Shown one piece after another: positions 33,280-40,970 of a DNA stretch of 64,000 nt; positions within the stretch are counted from its first letter, which is position 1; the number at the start of each line of letters is the position of its first letter. Under the pieces are notes generated by a model. It was not told the DNA's origin. It ran no database searches and worked only from the letters and a program-made list of their open reading frames with translations. Position numbers and translations under genes: made by a program. This DNA comes from Planctomycetaceae bacterium (GTDB lineage: Bacteria > Planctomycetota > Phycisphaerae > Phycisphaerales > SM1A02): the NCBI GenBank assembly GCA_027490145.1, contig JAIXYQ010000015.1:186001-250000 (forward strand), given 5' to 3'.

Positions 33280-33579
33280 GAGCGTGTCGACGATCTCAGA
33301 CGACATTAGTACCCCACGCAGCCGGCTGATGAAGCTCTCCACGATGCCGTTCTGCCAGGTCGACCCAGGGTCGAGGTAGCGCGTGGCTGTTCCGCCTTGC
33401 GCGCCACACGCCTTCGCCGCCGCCGAGACGATTTCCGAACTTTTGTCGACCCGGAGGTGTGCGGAGGGTTCTCGAGTTCCAGCGTCCATGCGGGCCATCG
33501 CGCCCAAGTCGACGCCAAGCATCAGCAGGCACGACGGAAGGAAGGAGAGGGACCACCAGCGCGTGGCGACGAGGTTCAT
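33280..33579 (-). pseudogene. Degraded IS3-family OrfB fragment
   Basis: Within the open frame 33142-33579, residues 41-100 match the end of an IS3 integrase: [11 protein letters not shown] (degraded SDNGSEF), [16 protein letters not shown] with the catalytic-type Glu, and [11 protein letters not shown]. The first 40 residues are poorly conserved. The DDE triad is incomplete and no inverted repeats are visible, so it is a dead remnant, different in sequence from the intact IS at 18958-20222. Confidence 0.65.
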
Positions 33580-34085
33580 GGAAACTCATCGATCATATTC
33601 GAATCCTGCGTCAGTAGCCGCATCAGCCGCGTGTTCACGAACACCTTTGATTGGCCGGCCTGGCGCTCTTCCAACACGCCCGCCGCCACCAAGGATCGTG
33701 CATAGGTCGCCGCCGTCTGCCGCGTGGCGAGCCCCGCATCGACGATGTCACTGATCCGAAGGTACGGCCGCTCGAAGAGCAGCGAGACGAGCTCGTGCGA
33801 GTAAGCCGTCGGGCACCGCTCCTGCACCACGCGCCCGGCCAGTGCCTGCAGCAGCCGGATCGCGCGCACCTTGTCGGTGGTCCAGATGGCGGTGCGCTCG
33901 ACGCACACGAGCATGAACTCGATCCACGGCTCCCACGCGCCGGTTGCAGTGACCGCTTAAAGCAGGCGGTTGCACCGGTCCTTGTCCTCGATGATCGCGT
34001 GGCTGAGGTAGAGGACCGGCTGGCCGATGAGTCCCTGGCTGACCAAGTACAGGCTGTCGTCGATCCGATCGACAAGTCCAGATAA
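33576..34085 (-). pseudogene. Remnant of a Fic family (AMPylase) gene
   Basis: One frame encodes LVSQGLIGQPVLYLSHAII, EDKDRCNRLL, a TAA stop (33957-33959), then AVTATGAWEPWIEFMLVCVE and a C-terminal winged-helix region (ISDIVDAGLATRQTAATYA, VFVNTRLMRLL). This is the C-terminal half of a Fic protein; the usual LLQAVR has become LL-stop-AV, a probable CAA to TAA change. The catalytic HPFxDGNGR motif and the N-terminus are absent. Only the part after the stop forms an intact ORF. Confidence 0.7.
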
Positions 34086-34367
34086 CATGTCGGAGGATCC
34101 GCCGAAGATCGACATGTCGACCATTGCCTCGGCAGGTCCGCGCCGGAACCGCCAGCAGGAACGAAATGGGGGCGCCTTGGCGAAGAGCGGCGTCTGGTTG
34201 CCCTAGGTCATGGTTCGTGCGCCACTGCGTGCTCGCGATGTTGGGCTGGCCGGGCGCCTTGATCACCACGGCACTCCCACCGAGCGCATGACGCTGAGCA
34301 CGCTCAGGAGCAGCGGCGAGGTCCGGAAGGCGTTCGTTTCGGGCGCTCGCACGCGTAGAGTCCGTCC
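34086..34367. other. Gene-free stretch between island remnants and core genes
   Basis: I find no supported gene in these 282 bases. Frames are interrupted and show no family-like residues; the part next to the Fic remnant may be decayed upstream Fic sequence. It marks the right edge of the island, where strong GC bias resumes. Confidence 0.4.
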
Positions 34368-36950
34368 GTGATCGGGCGTTCTCTCCACGGTGGACTTGTG
34401 CTGACCGCGGCCGTGGCGGGGCTTGCTGCATCAGTGGCGGCTGCATCAGGGCCGCCGCAACCTTCGGCGTCTTTCGCCCAGTTCGTGGACGCCCACTGCC
34501 TCGACTGCCACGACGGCGCGCGTGCGAAGGGGGGATTCGACCTGGCGGGCATCATGGGGGCGGGGGAATCGGATCGAGACGGCGGAGCGCCGGGCCGAGG
34601 GCAGCCGGGCCCAGGAGCGGCCACCGCTCAGCGCGACGCAGCCGATGCGTGGGTGACCGCCGCCGACCCCACGCTGCTGCGCGCCATGCGCGCGCGGCTT
34701 GCCCGGCAGGACATGCCACCGGCGAACATCGACGAGCGGCCGAGCGCCGCTGAGTACGCCGCCATGATCGCGGCGATCGATGCGGTGGTTCCGCCCGAGT
34801 CCCGTGAGGTGCCGGTGGTGCGCCGCCTCAACCGCTGGCAGATCGCCAACAGCATCCGCGACACGATCGGGATGAGTGATGAAGTGGGCGCGGTAGCTCG
34901 GTCGAACTCCAGCGCGAATGGTCCTGTGGACGCGGGTTCCTCACGCGCCACCTTCGCCGACTCCCTTCGCGCCATCGCGCTCGACACGCTGCCCGCCGAC
35001 GACGTGGGCGAGGGGTTCGACACCACGGCCAGCACGCTCGTGCTGCCGCCGTTGCTGCTCGAGAAGTTCCTGATCGCCGCCGAGCACGTCGCCGATGCCG
35101 CCGTGCTGCCGCCAAGCCTGAGCACTGAGCAGGAGTGCGCCCCAAGCTCACTTGAGCGACGCGGTCAGGTGGGTGCGCAGGGCGACATGCTCGTGCTGGC
35201 AACGAATGGTTCGCTGACCGGCATCGTGCAGGTGGCGCACGCGGGCACCTACCGCCTGCTGGCGACCGTGTCCGCATCGCGCGCGGGCCTTGACCTGGCG
35301 AAGGCGCAACTGCTCGTAGACGGTGCGCCCGTGCCGAGCCAAGCGATGGAGGCGCGGCAATCCGCAACCCCACCCGAACCCTGGACCGGCACCAACACCA
35401 CCGAGATCCCGTTCGATCGTGCCGCGCCCGGCTTGCTCGTGTGGCAGGGCACACTGGAACCTGGCCCGCACCGCGTGGGCGTGGCGTTCCTGAACGACTA
35501 CTACAACCCGAAGGAAGCGAATCCGAAGGCTCGCGATCGCAACCTCCACCTGCACACGCTTCGTGTGATCGGTCCGCTCGAGCCGACGACGCCCACGCCG
35601 TTCCAGCAGTGGGCCGAACGCATCGCCGCCGAGGGCCCGACATCGCAACGCCTGCGCCGCGTGGCGACGGCGTTGGCGAGCGAACTCTTCCGTCGGCCCG
35701 TCGAGGATCGCGACGGTGCAACGCTCGCTCGCACGGCGATCGATGCCGCCGGCGGTGCGAAGGCACCCTGGGATGACCAGTTGCGCGCGCTCGTGACCGC
35801 GCTGCTCGTCGACCCACGCTTCCTGCTGCGCGTGGAGGCACCGATCGCCGAGGGCCGCAGCGTGCGACAGCTCGATGGGCTTGAGCTGGCTAGCCGGCTC
35901 TCGTTTTTCCTGTGGGCCAGCGTGCCCGACCGCGAGCTCCGTGATGCCGCGGCACGCGGCGATCTGAAGCGCCCGGGTCCGCTGCGTGCGCAGATCCATC
36001 GCATGCTGGCTGACCCTCGTGCGGCATCGCTGGGCGAGCGCTTCTTCACGCAGTGGCTGGGGATCGATGGCCTGGCGGCGCGGCAGTTCGACCCCGCGGT
36101 CTACCCGGGCCTTGATGCGCGCATGCTCACGCTGATGGAGCGGGAGACCATGGCGCTCTGCGACCGTGTGGTGCGCGGCGAGCTGCCGCCACGCGCGCTG
36201 CTCGAGACCACGGAGTCGTTCGCGCCCGAGGAGCTGCGGGCCTATTACGCGCAATCGAGCAGCGGGGGGGCGAACGGCGCGGTCCCCGTTGCACCGCCCG
36301 CCGAATCGCGAGCGGCAGGCCCGCACGCCGAGCCCGCTTCATCGCGCCCGCCGGGCATCTTCGGCCACGGCAGCGTGCTGGCCGCGACGAGCAATCCAAC
36401 ACGCACAAGCCCCGTGAAGCGCGGCAAGTGGGTGCTCGAGGCGCTGCTCGACCAAGCGCCACCACCGCCGCCGCCGGGCGTGCCACAGCTGCCGGAGGGC
36501 GCGACCAACACCGAGCACCGCTCGATCCGGGAGTTGATGGCGCAGCACCGGGCCAATCCCGATTGTGCCAGCTGCCACGTGCGCATGGACGCGATCGGGC
36601 TTGCGTTCGAGCGTTTCGATGCAACTGGCCGCATGCGCACCGAAGCCGATGGTCACGCGATCGACGACACGACCGAGCTGCCGGGCGGCGACGAGCTGCA
36701 CGGCGTGGCTGGCGTCGCCGGGCTCGTGGCGCAGGGGCAGGCCTTCGAGCGCTCGCTCGCGCGGCGGCTCTTCATCTATGCGCTCGGCCGCGGGACGGCA
36801 CCCGCCGACGACCCGCTCATCTCCAGCCTAGCCGCGCGCGTGGCCGCGGACCGCAGCTTCGAGTCGCTGGTCATGGGCATCGCCATGAGCGATGCGTTCC
36901 AGCAGCGGCGGGCGGTGGGGGTGGTGCGAGGTTCGCAGTCGTCGCGCTGA
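34368..36950 (+). CDS. DUF1592-family planctomycete cytochrome-like protein
   Basis: An 860-aa exported protein with a signal peptide (GGLVLTAAVAGLAASVAAA), an N-terminal haem-type site FVDAHCLDCHDGARAKGG, MPPANIDERPSAAEY, a DUF1587-like VVRRLNRWQIANSIRDTIG, and the DUF1592/DUF1588/DUF1585 run: FLLRVEAP, NPDCASCHVRMDAIGLAFERF, GTAPADDPLISSL and SFESLVMGIAMSDAFQQRR. The two CxxCH motifs suggest covalent haem. Proteins of this type pair with DUF1552 proteins in planctomycetes, as here; the function is unknown but redox or polymer processing in the periplasm is often suggested. It starts at a GTG (34368). Confidence 0.85.
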   Translation: MIGRSLHGGLVLTAAVAGLAASVAAASGPPQPSASFAQFVDAHCLDCHDGARAKGGFDLAGIMGAGESDRDGGAPGRGQPGPGAATAQRDAADAWVTAADPTLLRAMRARLARQDMPPANIDERPSAAEYAAMIAAIDAVVPPESREVPVVRRLNRWQIANSIRDTIGMSDEVGAVARSNSSANGPVDAGSSRATFADSLRAIALDTLPADDVGEGFDTTASTLVLPPLLLEKFLIAAEHVADAAVLPPSLSTEQECAPSSLERRGQVGAQGDMLVLATNGSLTGIVQVAHAGTYRLLATVSASRAGLDLAKAQLLVDGAPVPSQAMEARQSATPPEPWTGTNTTEIPFDRAAPGLLVWQGTLEPGPHRVGVAFLNDYYNPKEANPKARDRNLHLHTLRVIGPLEPTTPTPFQQWAERIAAEGPTSQRLRRVATALASELFRRPVEDRDGATLARTAIDAAGGAKAPWDDQLRALVTALLVDPRFLLRVEAPIAEGRSVRQLDGLELASRLSFFLWASVPDRELRDAAARGDLKRPGPLRAQIHRMLADPRAASLGERFFTQWLGIDGLAARQFDPAVYPGLDARMLTLMERETMALCDRVVRGELPPRALLETTESFAPEELRAYYAQSSSGGANGAVPVAPPAESRAAGPHAEPASSRPPGIFGHGSVLAATSNPTRTSPVKRGKWVLEALLDQAPPPPPPGVPQLPEGATNTEHRSIRELMAQHRANPDCASCHVRMDAIGLAFERFDATGRMRTEADGHAIDDTTELPGGDELHGVAGVAGLVAQGQAFERSLARRLFIYALGRGTAPADDPLISSLAARVAADRSFESLVMGIAMSDAFQQRRAVGVVRGSQSSR

Positions 36951-36998
36951 TGGTGCACGAGTCCTCTGGAATCACGCCGACGGAGGAGCCACGGTGCG

Positions 36999-37283
36999 CT
37001 ACCGCGCACGACGCACCTTCATGGCGCGAGCTGCGCGCTTGAGAGCTTCACTCGGGGCTGGTGGATTGGCGAGCAGGCCCAAAAGAGCCTTGGCATCCCT
37101 GGCATCGAGTGATCTGAGGGTGCGATCCGTCATCGCCGCCTCGGCCTCGGCCACGAGGGTGCCGACGACGAACGCCGACACCGTCACGCCGCGCGCTGCT
37201 GCGGCGAGTTCGATGAGTTCCTTGTGGGCGGGCGTGAGCCGCACATCAAGGCGGGCGGAAGCTGGCGGTCGGCGTGAGGGCAT
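36999..37283 (-). CDS. Orphan DUF1778/TacA-type antitoxin-like protein
   Basis: A 94-aa protein resembling TacA antitoxins. A ribbon-helix-helix-like N-terminus (SARLDVRLTPAHKELIELAA, RGVTVSAFVVGTLV) is followed by the toxin-contacting tail LDARDAKALLGLLANPPAPS. TacA neutralises a GNAT acetyltransferase toxin, but no GNAT gene flanks it: the next genes are the DUF1592 and DUF1552 genes on the other strand. The ATG at 37283 is the only start consistent with the family; a longer frame to 37658 is an artefact. An inverted repeat lies 35 bases upstream. Confidence 0.72.
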   Translation of the reverse strand: MPSRRPPASARLDVRLTPAHKELIELAAAARGVTVSAFVVGTLVAEAEAAMTDRTLRSLDARDAKALLGLLANPPAPSEALKRAARAMKVRRAR

Positions 37284-37317
37284 GCGGGCAAGCCGCCGCG
37301 GGACGGCGGCAGATGTA

Positions 37318-37341
37318 CGGCAATATGCCACACATTTGCCG
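37318..37341. promoter_or_regulatory. Candidate operator for the TacA-like antitoxin
   Basis: CGGCAA (37318-37323) and TTGCCG (37336-37341) form a perfect inverted repeat with a 12-base spacer, 35 bases upstream of the antitoxin start. RHH antitoxins of this family usually repress their own promoters through such sites. The spacer contains TATGCC but I cannot define -10 and -35 boxes. Confidence 0.4.
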
Positions 37342-37522
37342 GTTGGAGAAGTGGAGTCCTGGCGCATGGCCCCATGGTCCTGCGCGAGCGCGGCGGCCCC
37401 GGAAACCCGGCGAAAGTTCGGCGGTTGGATCAGTCTGATAACAACACAGGACCGCGGGTGGCACCTCCGATCTGTCGAGGTGCGCCGCTCGACCAGTGCC
37501 AGGCCGGAGCTACCGTGCACCC

Positions 37523-38884
37523 ATGCGCGACGGCTTCCTCGCCCGACGGACCGTGCTGCGTGGCGTGGGTGCCACCATCGCGCTGCCATTCCTGGATGCC
37601 ATGCTGCCGCGCGGGGTCGGCCCCGCCGCACACGCGGCGATGGCGAGTGCGCTTGCACCGCCGCAGGCCCGCGCGATCTTCGTCTTCTTCCCCAACGGCG
37701 TGAACCCAGCGAGCTGGCGCCCGCAGATCGATGCGAATGGCGTGTGGTCGCCTTCGCCGGCGCTCGCGCCGCTCGAGTCGATGCGCCGCGAAATCACCGT
37801 GCACACCGGCCTGCGCCACCGCCACGCCGAAGCCAATGGTGATGGCCCCGGCGATCACGCCCGAAGCGCCGCATGCTTTCTGACCGGCATGCAGCCGAAG
37901 AAGACCGCCGGCGACGACATCCGCGCCGGTCAATCGGTCGATCAGGCCATCGCCGATGCACTCGAGCAACGCGGTGAGCGTTCGCGGTTCCGCTCACTCG
38001 AACTGGGCACCGAGCCTGCGATGACGGCCGGCAACTGCGACAGCGGTTACTCGTGCGCCTACAGCGCCAACATCTCGTGGAAGGGCGAGAGCCTTCCCAA
38101 CGGCAAGGAGACGGATGCGAAGGCCGCGTTCGATCGGCTCTTTGGCCGCGTGGGCCAGACGCCTGCCCAAGCCGCCGCGCAAGCGCGCTCGCGTCGATCG
38201 ATCCTGGACGGCGCGCTCACGCAGGCCAGGCGCATCGCCGGCACCGTCGGCCGCGATGACCGGGCGCGGCTGGATGAGTACATGGATGCCGTGCGCGGGC
38301 TCGAACAGCGCGTGGCCGAGGACGCGGCGTCGCAGCTCGATGCAGACCGGATACCGGAGTTCGGCGGCGGTCCGATGGACCTGGCCCGCCGCACCGACCT
38401 GCTCAGCCAGGTGCTCGCGCTGGCCCTGCAGACCGATTCGACGCGTGTGGCGACCTTCATGCTCGCCAACGAGGGCTCGAACCGGCCGTACGCCGAGGTC
38501 GGCGTCACGCAAGGACACCACGACGTGTCGCATCACGGCAACGATCCCGCGAAGATGGACGCCTTCACGCGCATCACGACCTTCCACAGCGAGCGATTCG
38601 CCGCGCTGCTGCGCGCGCTCGATGCCGCGAAGGAGGGGAGCCGCTCGGTGCTCGACTCGACGATCGTGCTCTACGGCGGTGCGATCACCGACGGCAACGT
38701 GCACAACCACGCCAACCTGCCGATCCTGGTGGCTGGTGGATCCGCGCTGGGCCTCAAGGGCGGCCGCACGGTGGCGCATACTCCGGACACGCCGCTGTGC
38801 AACCTGCACCGAGGCATCGCCGCGAAGGTCGGTGCGCCGCTCGATACGTTCGGCGATTCGACCGGTGCGGCGGAGCTGGTGTGA
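37523..38884 (+). CDS. DUF1552 family Tat-exported protein
   Basis: A 453-aa protein with a twin-arginine-type leader (FLARRTVLRGVGATIALPFL) followed by the DUF1552 body: FVFFPNGVNPASWRP, GLRHRHAEANGDGPGDHARS, ACFLTGMQPKKT and a C-terminal NLHRGIAAKVGAPLDTFGDS. It would be exported folded. The family is typical of planctomycetes and Verrucomicrobia, encoded after a DUF1592 protein as here. I start at the ATG at 37523; a GTG at 37496 in frame adds nine residues. The antitoxin-like gene lies between the pair on the opposite strand. Confidence 0.87.
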   Translation: MRDGFLARRTVLRGVGATIALPFLDAMLPRGVGPAAHAAMASALAPPQARAIFVFFPNGVNPASWRPQIDANGVWSPSPALAPLESMRREITVHTGLRHRHAEANGDGPGDHARSAACFLTGMQPKKTAGDDIRAGQSVDQAIADALEQRGERSRFRSLELGTEPAMTAGNCDSGYSCAYSANISWKGESLPNGKETDAKAAFDRLFGRVGQTPAQAAAQARSRRSILDGALTQARRIAGTVGRDDRARLDEYMDAVRGLEQRVAEDAASQLDADRIPEFGGGPMDLARRTDLLSQVLALALQTDSTRVATFMLANEGSNRPYAEVGVTQGHHDVSHHGNDPAKMDAFTRITTFHSERFAALLRALDAAKEGSRSVLDSTIVLYGGAITDGNVHNHANLPILVAGGSALGLKGGRTVAHTPDTPLCNLHRGIAAKVGAPLDTFGDSTGAAELV

Positions 38885-38918
38885 TGTGCGTCGCGTTCAC
38901 ACGACCCGGACCTTGACC

Positions 38919-40907
38919 ATGCGGCTCGTCTCCCGCAAGCTCTGGCGCGCCTTCCGGGAACTCGATGTGTTCGACGATGCGACCTGCGAGGCGGCGTTGG
39001 CCCAGGCGCGAGGCGGTGCGTGGCGCCGTCGATTGCGCACGGCGCTGCAAGTGGTCGCTGCGGGATTGGCCTTCCTCGTGCCGCTGGGTGCCTTGGGTCA
39101 CTACGCCCGTGGTGACCCACTGTGGCTGCGGTGGGGGATCAGTTACTCGGGGCGACCGGTGCTGCTGGACCGATTCGTCCTGGGTCCTCTTGAACAAGGC
39201 ATCATGGCGCTCCTGCTCGACCTGTCGTGGATCGCGAGCGCGCTCTTCATCATCGGCATCGCCACGGCATCGCTGCTCGCCTGGTTCATGACCCGCGACG
39301 TCCTGCTCTGGTTCCGCATCCGGCACCTGCTTCGATGGGTCGGTGCATGCAGTGAGTGCGGGCATTCCCTGGTCGGCGGTCCCGTCATCGACGGCCGGCA
39401 GGTGCGCTGCAGTGAATGCGGGATCCTCACGCCGATCGAGCTCGGGTCGTCATCGATCCAACTCGGTGCGGACGGGCAACCGCGCTATCTGCCCTCCGCG
39501 GATCAGCCGCAACGACGCGTGCCGCCGCTCATCTCCAAGGCAGGACGCCGATGGATCGCGTGGTCGGCACTGGCCATCCTGGTTCCATCCGCGATCGTGT
39601 GGTCCGTGTGGTTCGGGCTGCGCTGGATCATGGTGGTTCCCGCGCGCAGTGACATCCTGCACATGGCGGACCTGCCGTCCTTGGTCGAGGAGTGCACGCC
39701 GCCGGGTGTGCAGATCCCCGCGAACAAACTGGCGTTGGACGGCTTCAGCCGCACGCTCGCACCGATCGACCGATTCATGGGTCCATGGTTCTCGCTCTGG
39801 GGTGAGCGGAAGATCCCGGTGCTCACGATCGGGCCGGGCACCCCGGATCACGTGACTGGCGGTTCATCTGGTGGCGGCTTCACGACCGCCGAGAACCTTC
39901 GCAAGGCACACGATTCCATGCTCGCTGCAGGACTGGTGGATGTGCTGCGGCGGGCGGCGGGTGCCGAATCCGAGGGGATCCTCACGACCATCGATCCCGA
40001 CCTTGCGCCGGTGGGGAGGTCTTGGTGGACCGAACCGTTGCAGACCGGCTGGGGCATCGCGTACACGACCTTCGATCGTGCCCTGAAGGCCGATGATCTC
40101 GACCTGAGCATGATCGCGCTCGAGGCGATGCTCGCCATCGAGGCCCGCGTCGCTCAGGTTCCATCGATCGAGGAGCGCGAGCGCGCGGCCGTGATGGGGC
40201 ACCTGGTCGTGCGCTGCATCGCCGAACTGCTGGAGCGGCATCCGGACGCGGCCACGGTCGAGGCGATCAGCACGCGGGTCGCGGCCCATGCGTGGCGTCC
40301 ACCGATGGAGGCGACGCTCCGTGCGCATCGGCGTACGGCGTTGGGGGCCGTGGCGTGGGTCGTCGCGGATCCTCGCGACCTGATGCCGTTCTTCGAACAG
40401 GGCGCTCGCCGCTCGTTCCTGCTTGACGGGGTGCCTGTGCTCCGCATGCCCAAGGGCATGAGCCGCGACGATGCATCGTGGCTTGAGCTTCGTGACGAAG
40501 TCGAGGCATGGTTCGATGCGGTGGCCGCGCAGCAGCAGGTCGAGCCGTGGATGCGGACCGCGTTGGCGCCTCCGGTTCGCCCGATGGTCCAGTCTGCCAT
40601 CGTGCCGGGGAGGCCCAATCGCGTGTGGGGCGATGATCCCGTGTCGCGGGCGCTTGAGTTCCCGGGCCGCAGTGAGCGGCGGCGCGACGAAGCCCTGCGT
40701 GCCATGCTCGCCCTCGCACGATGGCGCAACGCGCAGGGCACGGTGCCGACGTCGCTCCCGGCCCTCGTGCCTGAGTTCCTGCCCGCCGAACCCATCGACC
40801 CGCGGACCGGTCAGCCGATGACGCTGACGGTCGAGGATCGGGCCGGCGGCCGCGTGTGGGCGCTGCGCCAGGGTGAGGACGAGGTCGTTCGGCTTCCGGC
40901 ACCGTGA
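38919..40907 (+). CDS. Zinc-ribbon membrane protein of unknown function
   Basis: A 662-aa protein I do not recognise by family. It has three or more membrane helices near residues 45-65, 90-125 and 205-225. Between them is a four-cysteine zinc-ribbon (CSECGHSLVGG...RCSECG, about residues 145-170), a layout seen in many planctomycete membrane proteins. A long soluble C-terminal region ends ALVPEFLPAEPIDPRTGQPM, a segment also found near the end of planctomycete proteins of unknown role. The ATG at 38919 is 35 bases after the DUF1552 stop; the frame is open far upstream only because it shadows that gene. Confidence 0.6.
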   Translation: MRLVSRKLWRAFRELDVFDDATCEAALAQARGGAWRRRLRTALQVVAAGLAFLVPLGALGHYARGDPLWLRWGISYSGRPVLLDRFVLGPLEQGIMALLLDLSWIASALFIIGIATASLLAWFMTRDVLLWFRIRHLLRWVGACSECGHSLVGGPVIDGRQVRCSECGILTPIELGSSSIQLGADGQPRYLPSADQPQRRVPPLISKAGRRWIAWSALAILVPSAIVWSVWFGLRWIMVVPARSDILHMADLPSLVEECTPPGVQIPANKLALDGFSRTLAPIDRFMGPWFSLWGERKIPVLTIGPGTPDHVTGGSSGGGFTTAENLRKAHDSMLAAGLVDVLRRAAGAESEGILTTIDPDLAPVGRSWWTEPLQTGWGIAYTTFDRALKADDLDLSMIALEAMLAIEARVAQVPSIEERERAAVMGHLVVRCIAELLERHPDAATVEAISTRVAAHAWRPPMEATLRAHRRTALGAVAWVVADPRDLMPFFEQGARRSFLLDGVPVLRMPKGMSRDDASWLELRDEVEAWFDAVAAQQQVEPWMRTALAPPVRPMVQSAIVPGRPNRVWGDDPVSRALEFPGRSERRRDEALRAMLALARWRNAQGTVPTSLPALVPEFLPAEPIDPRTGQPMTLTVEDRAGGRVWALRQGEDEVVRLPAP

Positions 40908-40970
40908 CGCGCTCCTCGATCGCTGGCGGATGCTCCGTGGACGGTCCCCCGGCAGCGGCCATACGCTGCC

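Noticed and set aside
38115-38918. Long upstream extension of the zinc-ribbon protein gene
   Set aside because: It overlaps the DUF1552 gene in another frame and encodes only Arg/Ser-rich sequence; the start at 38919 is better.
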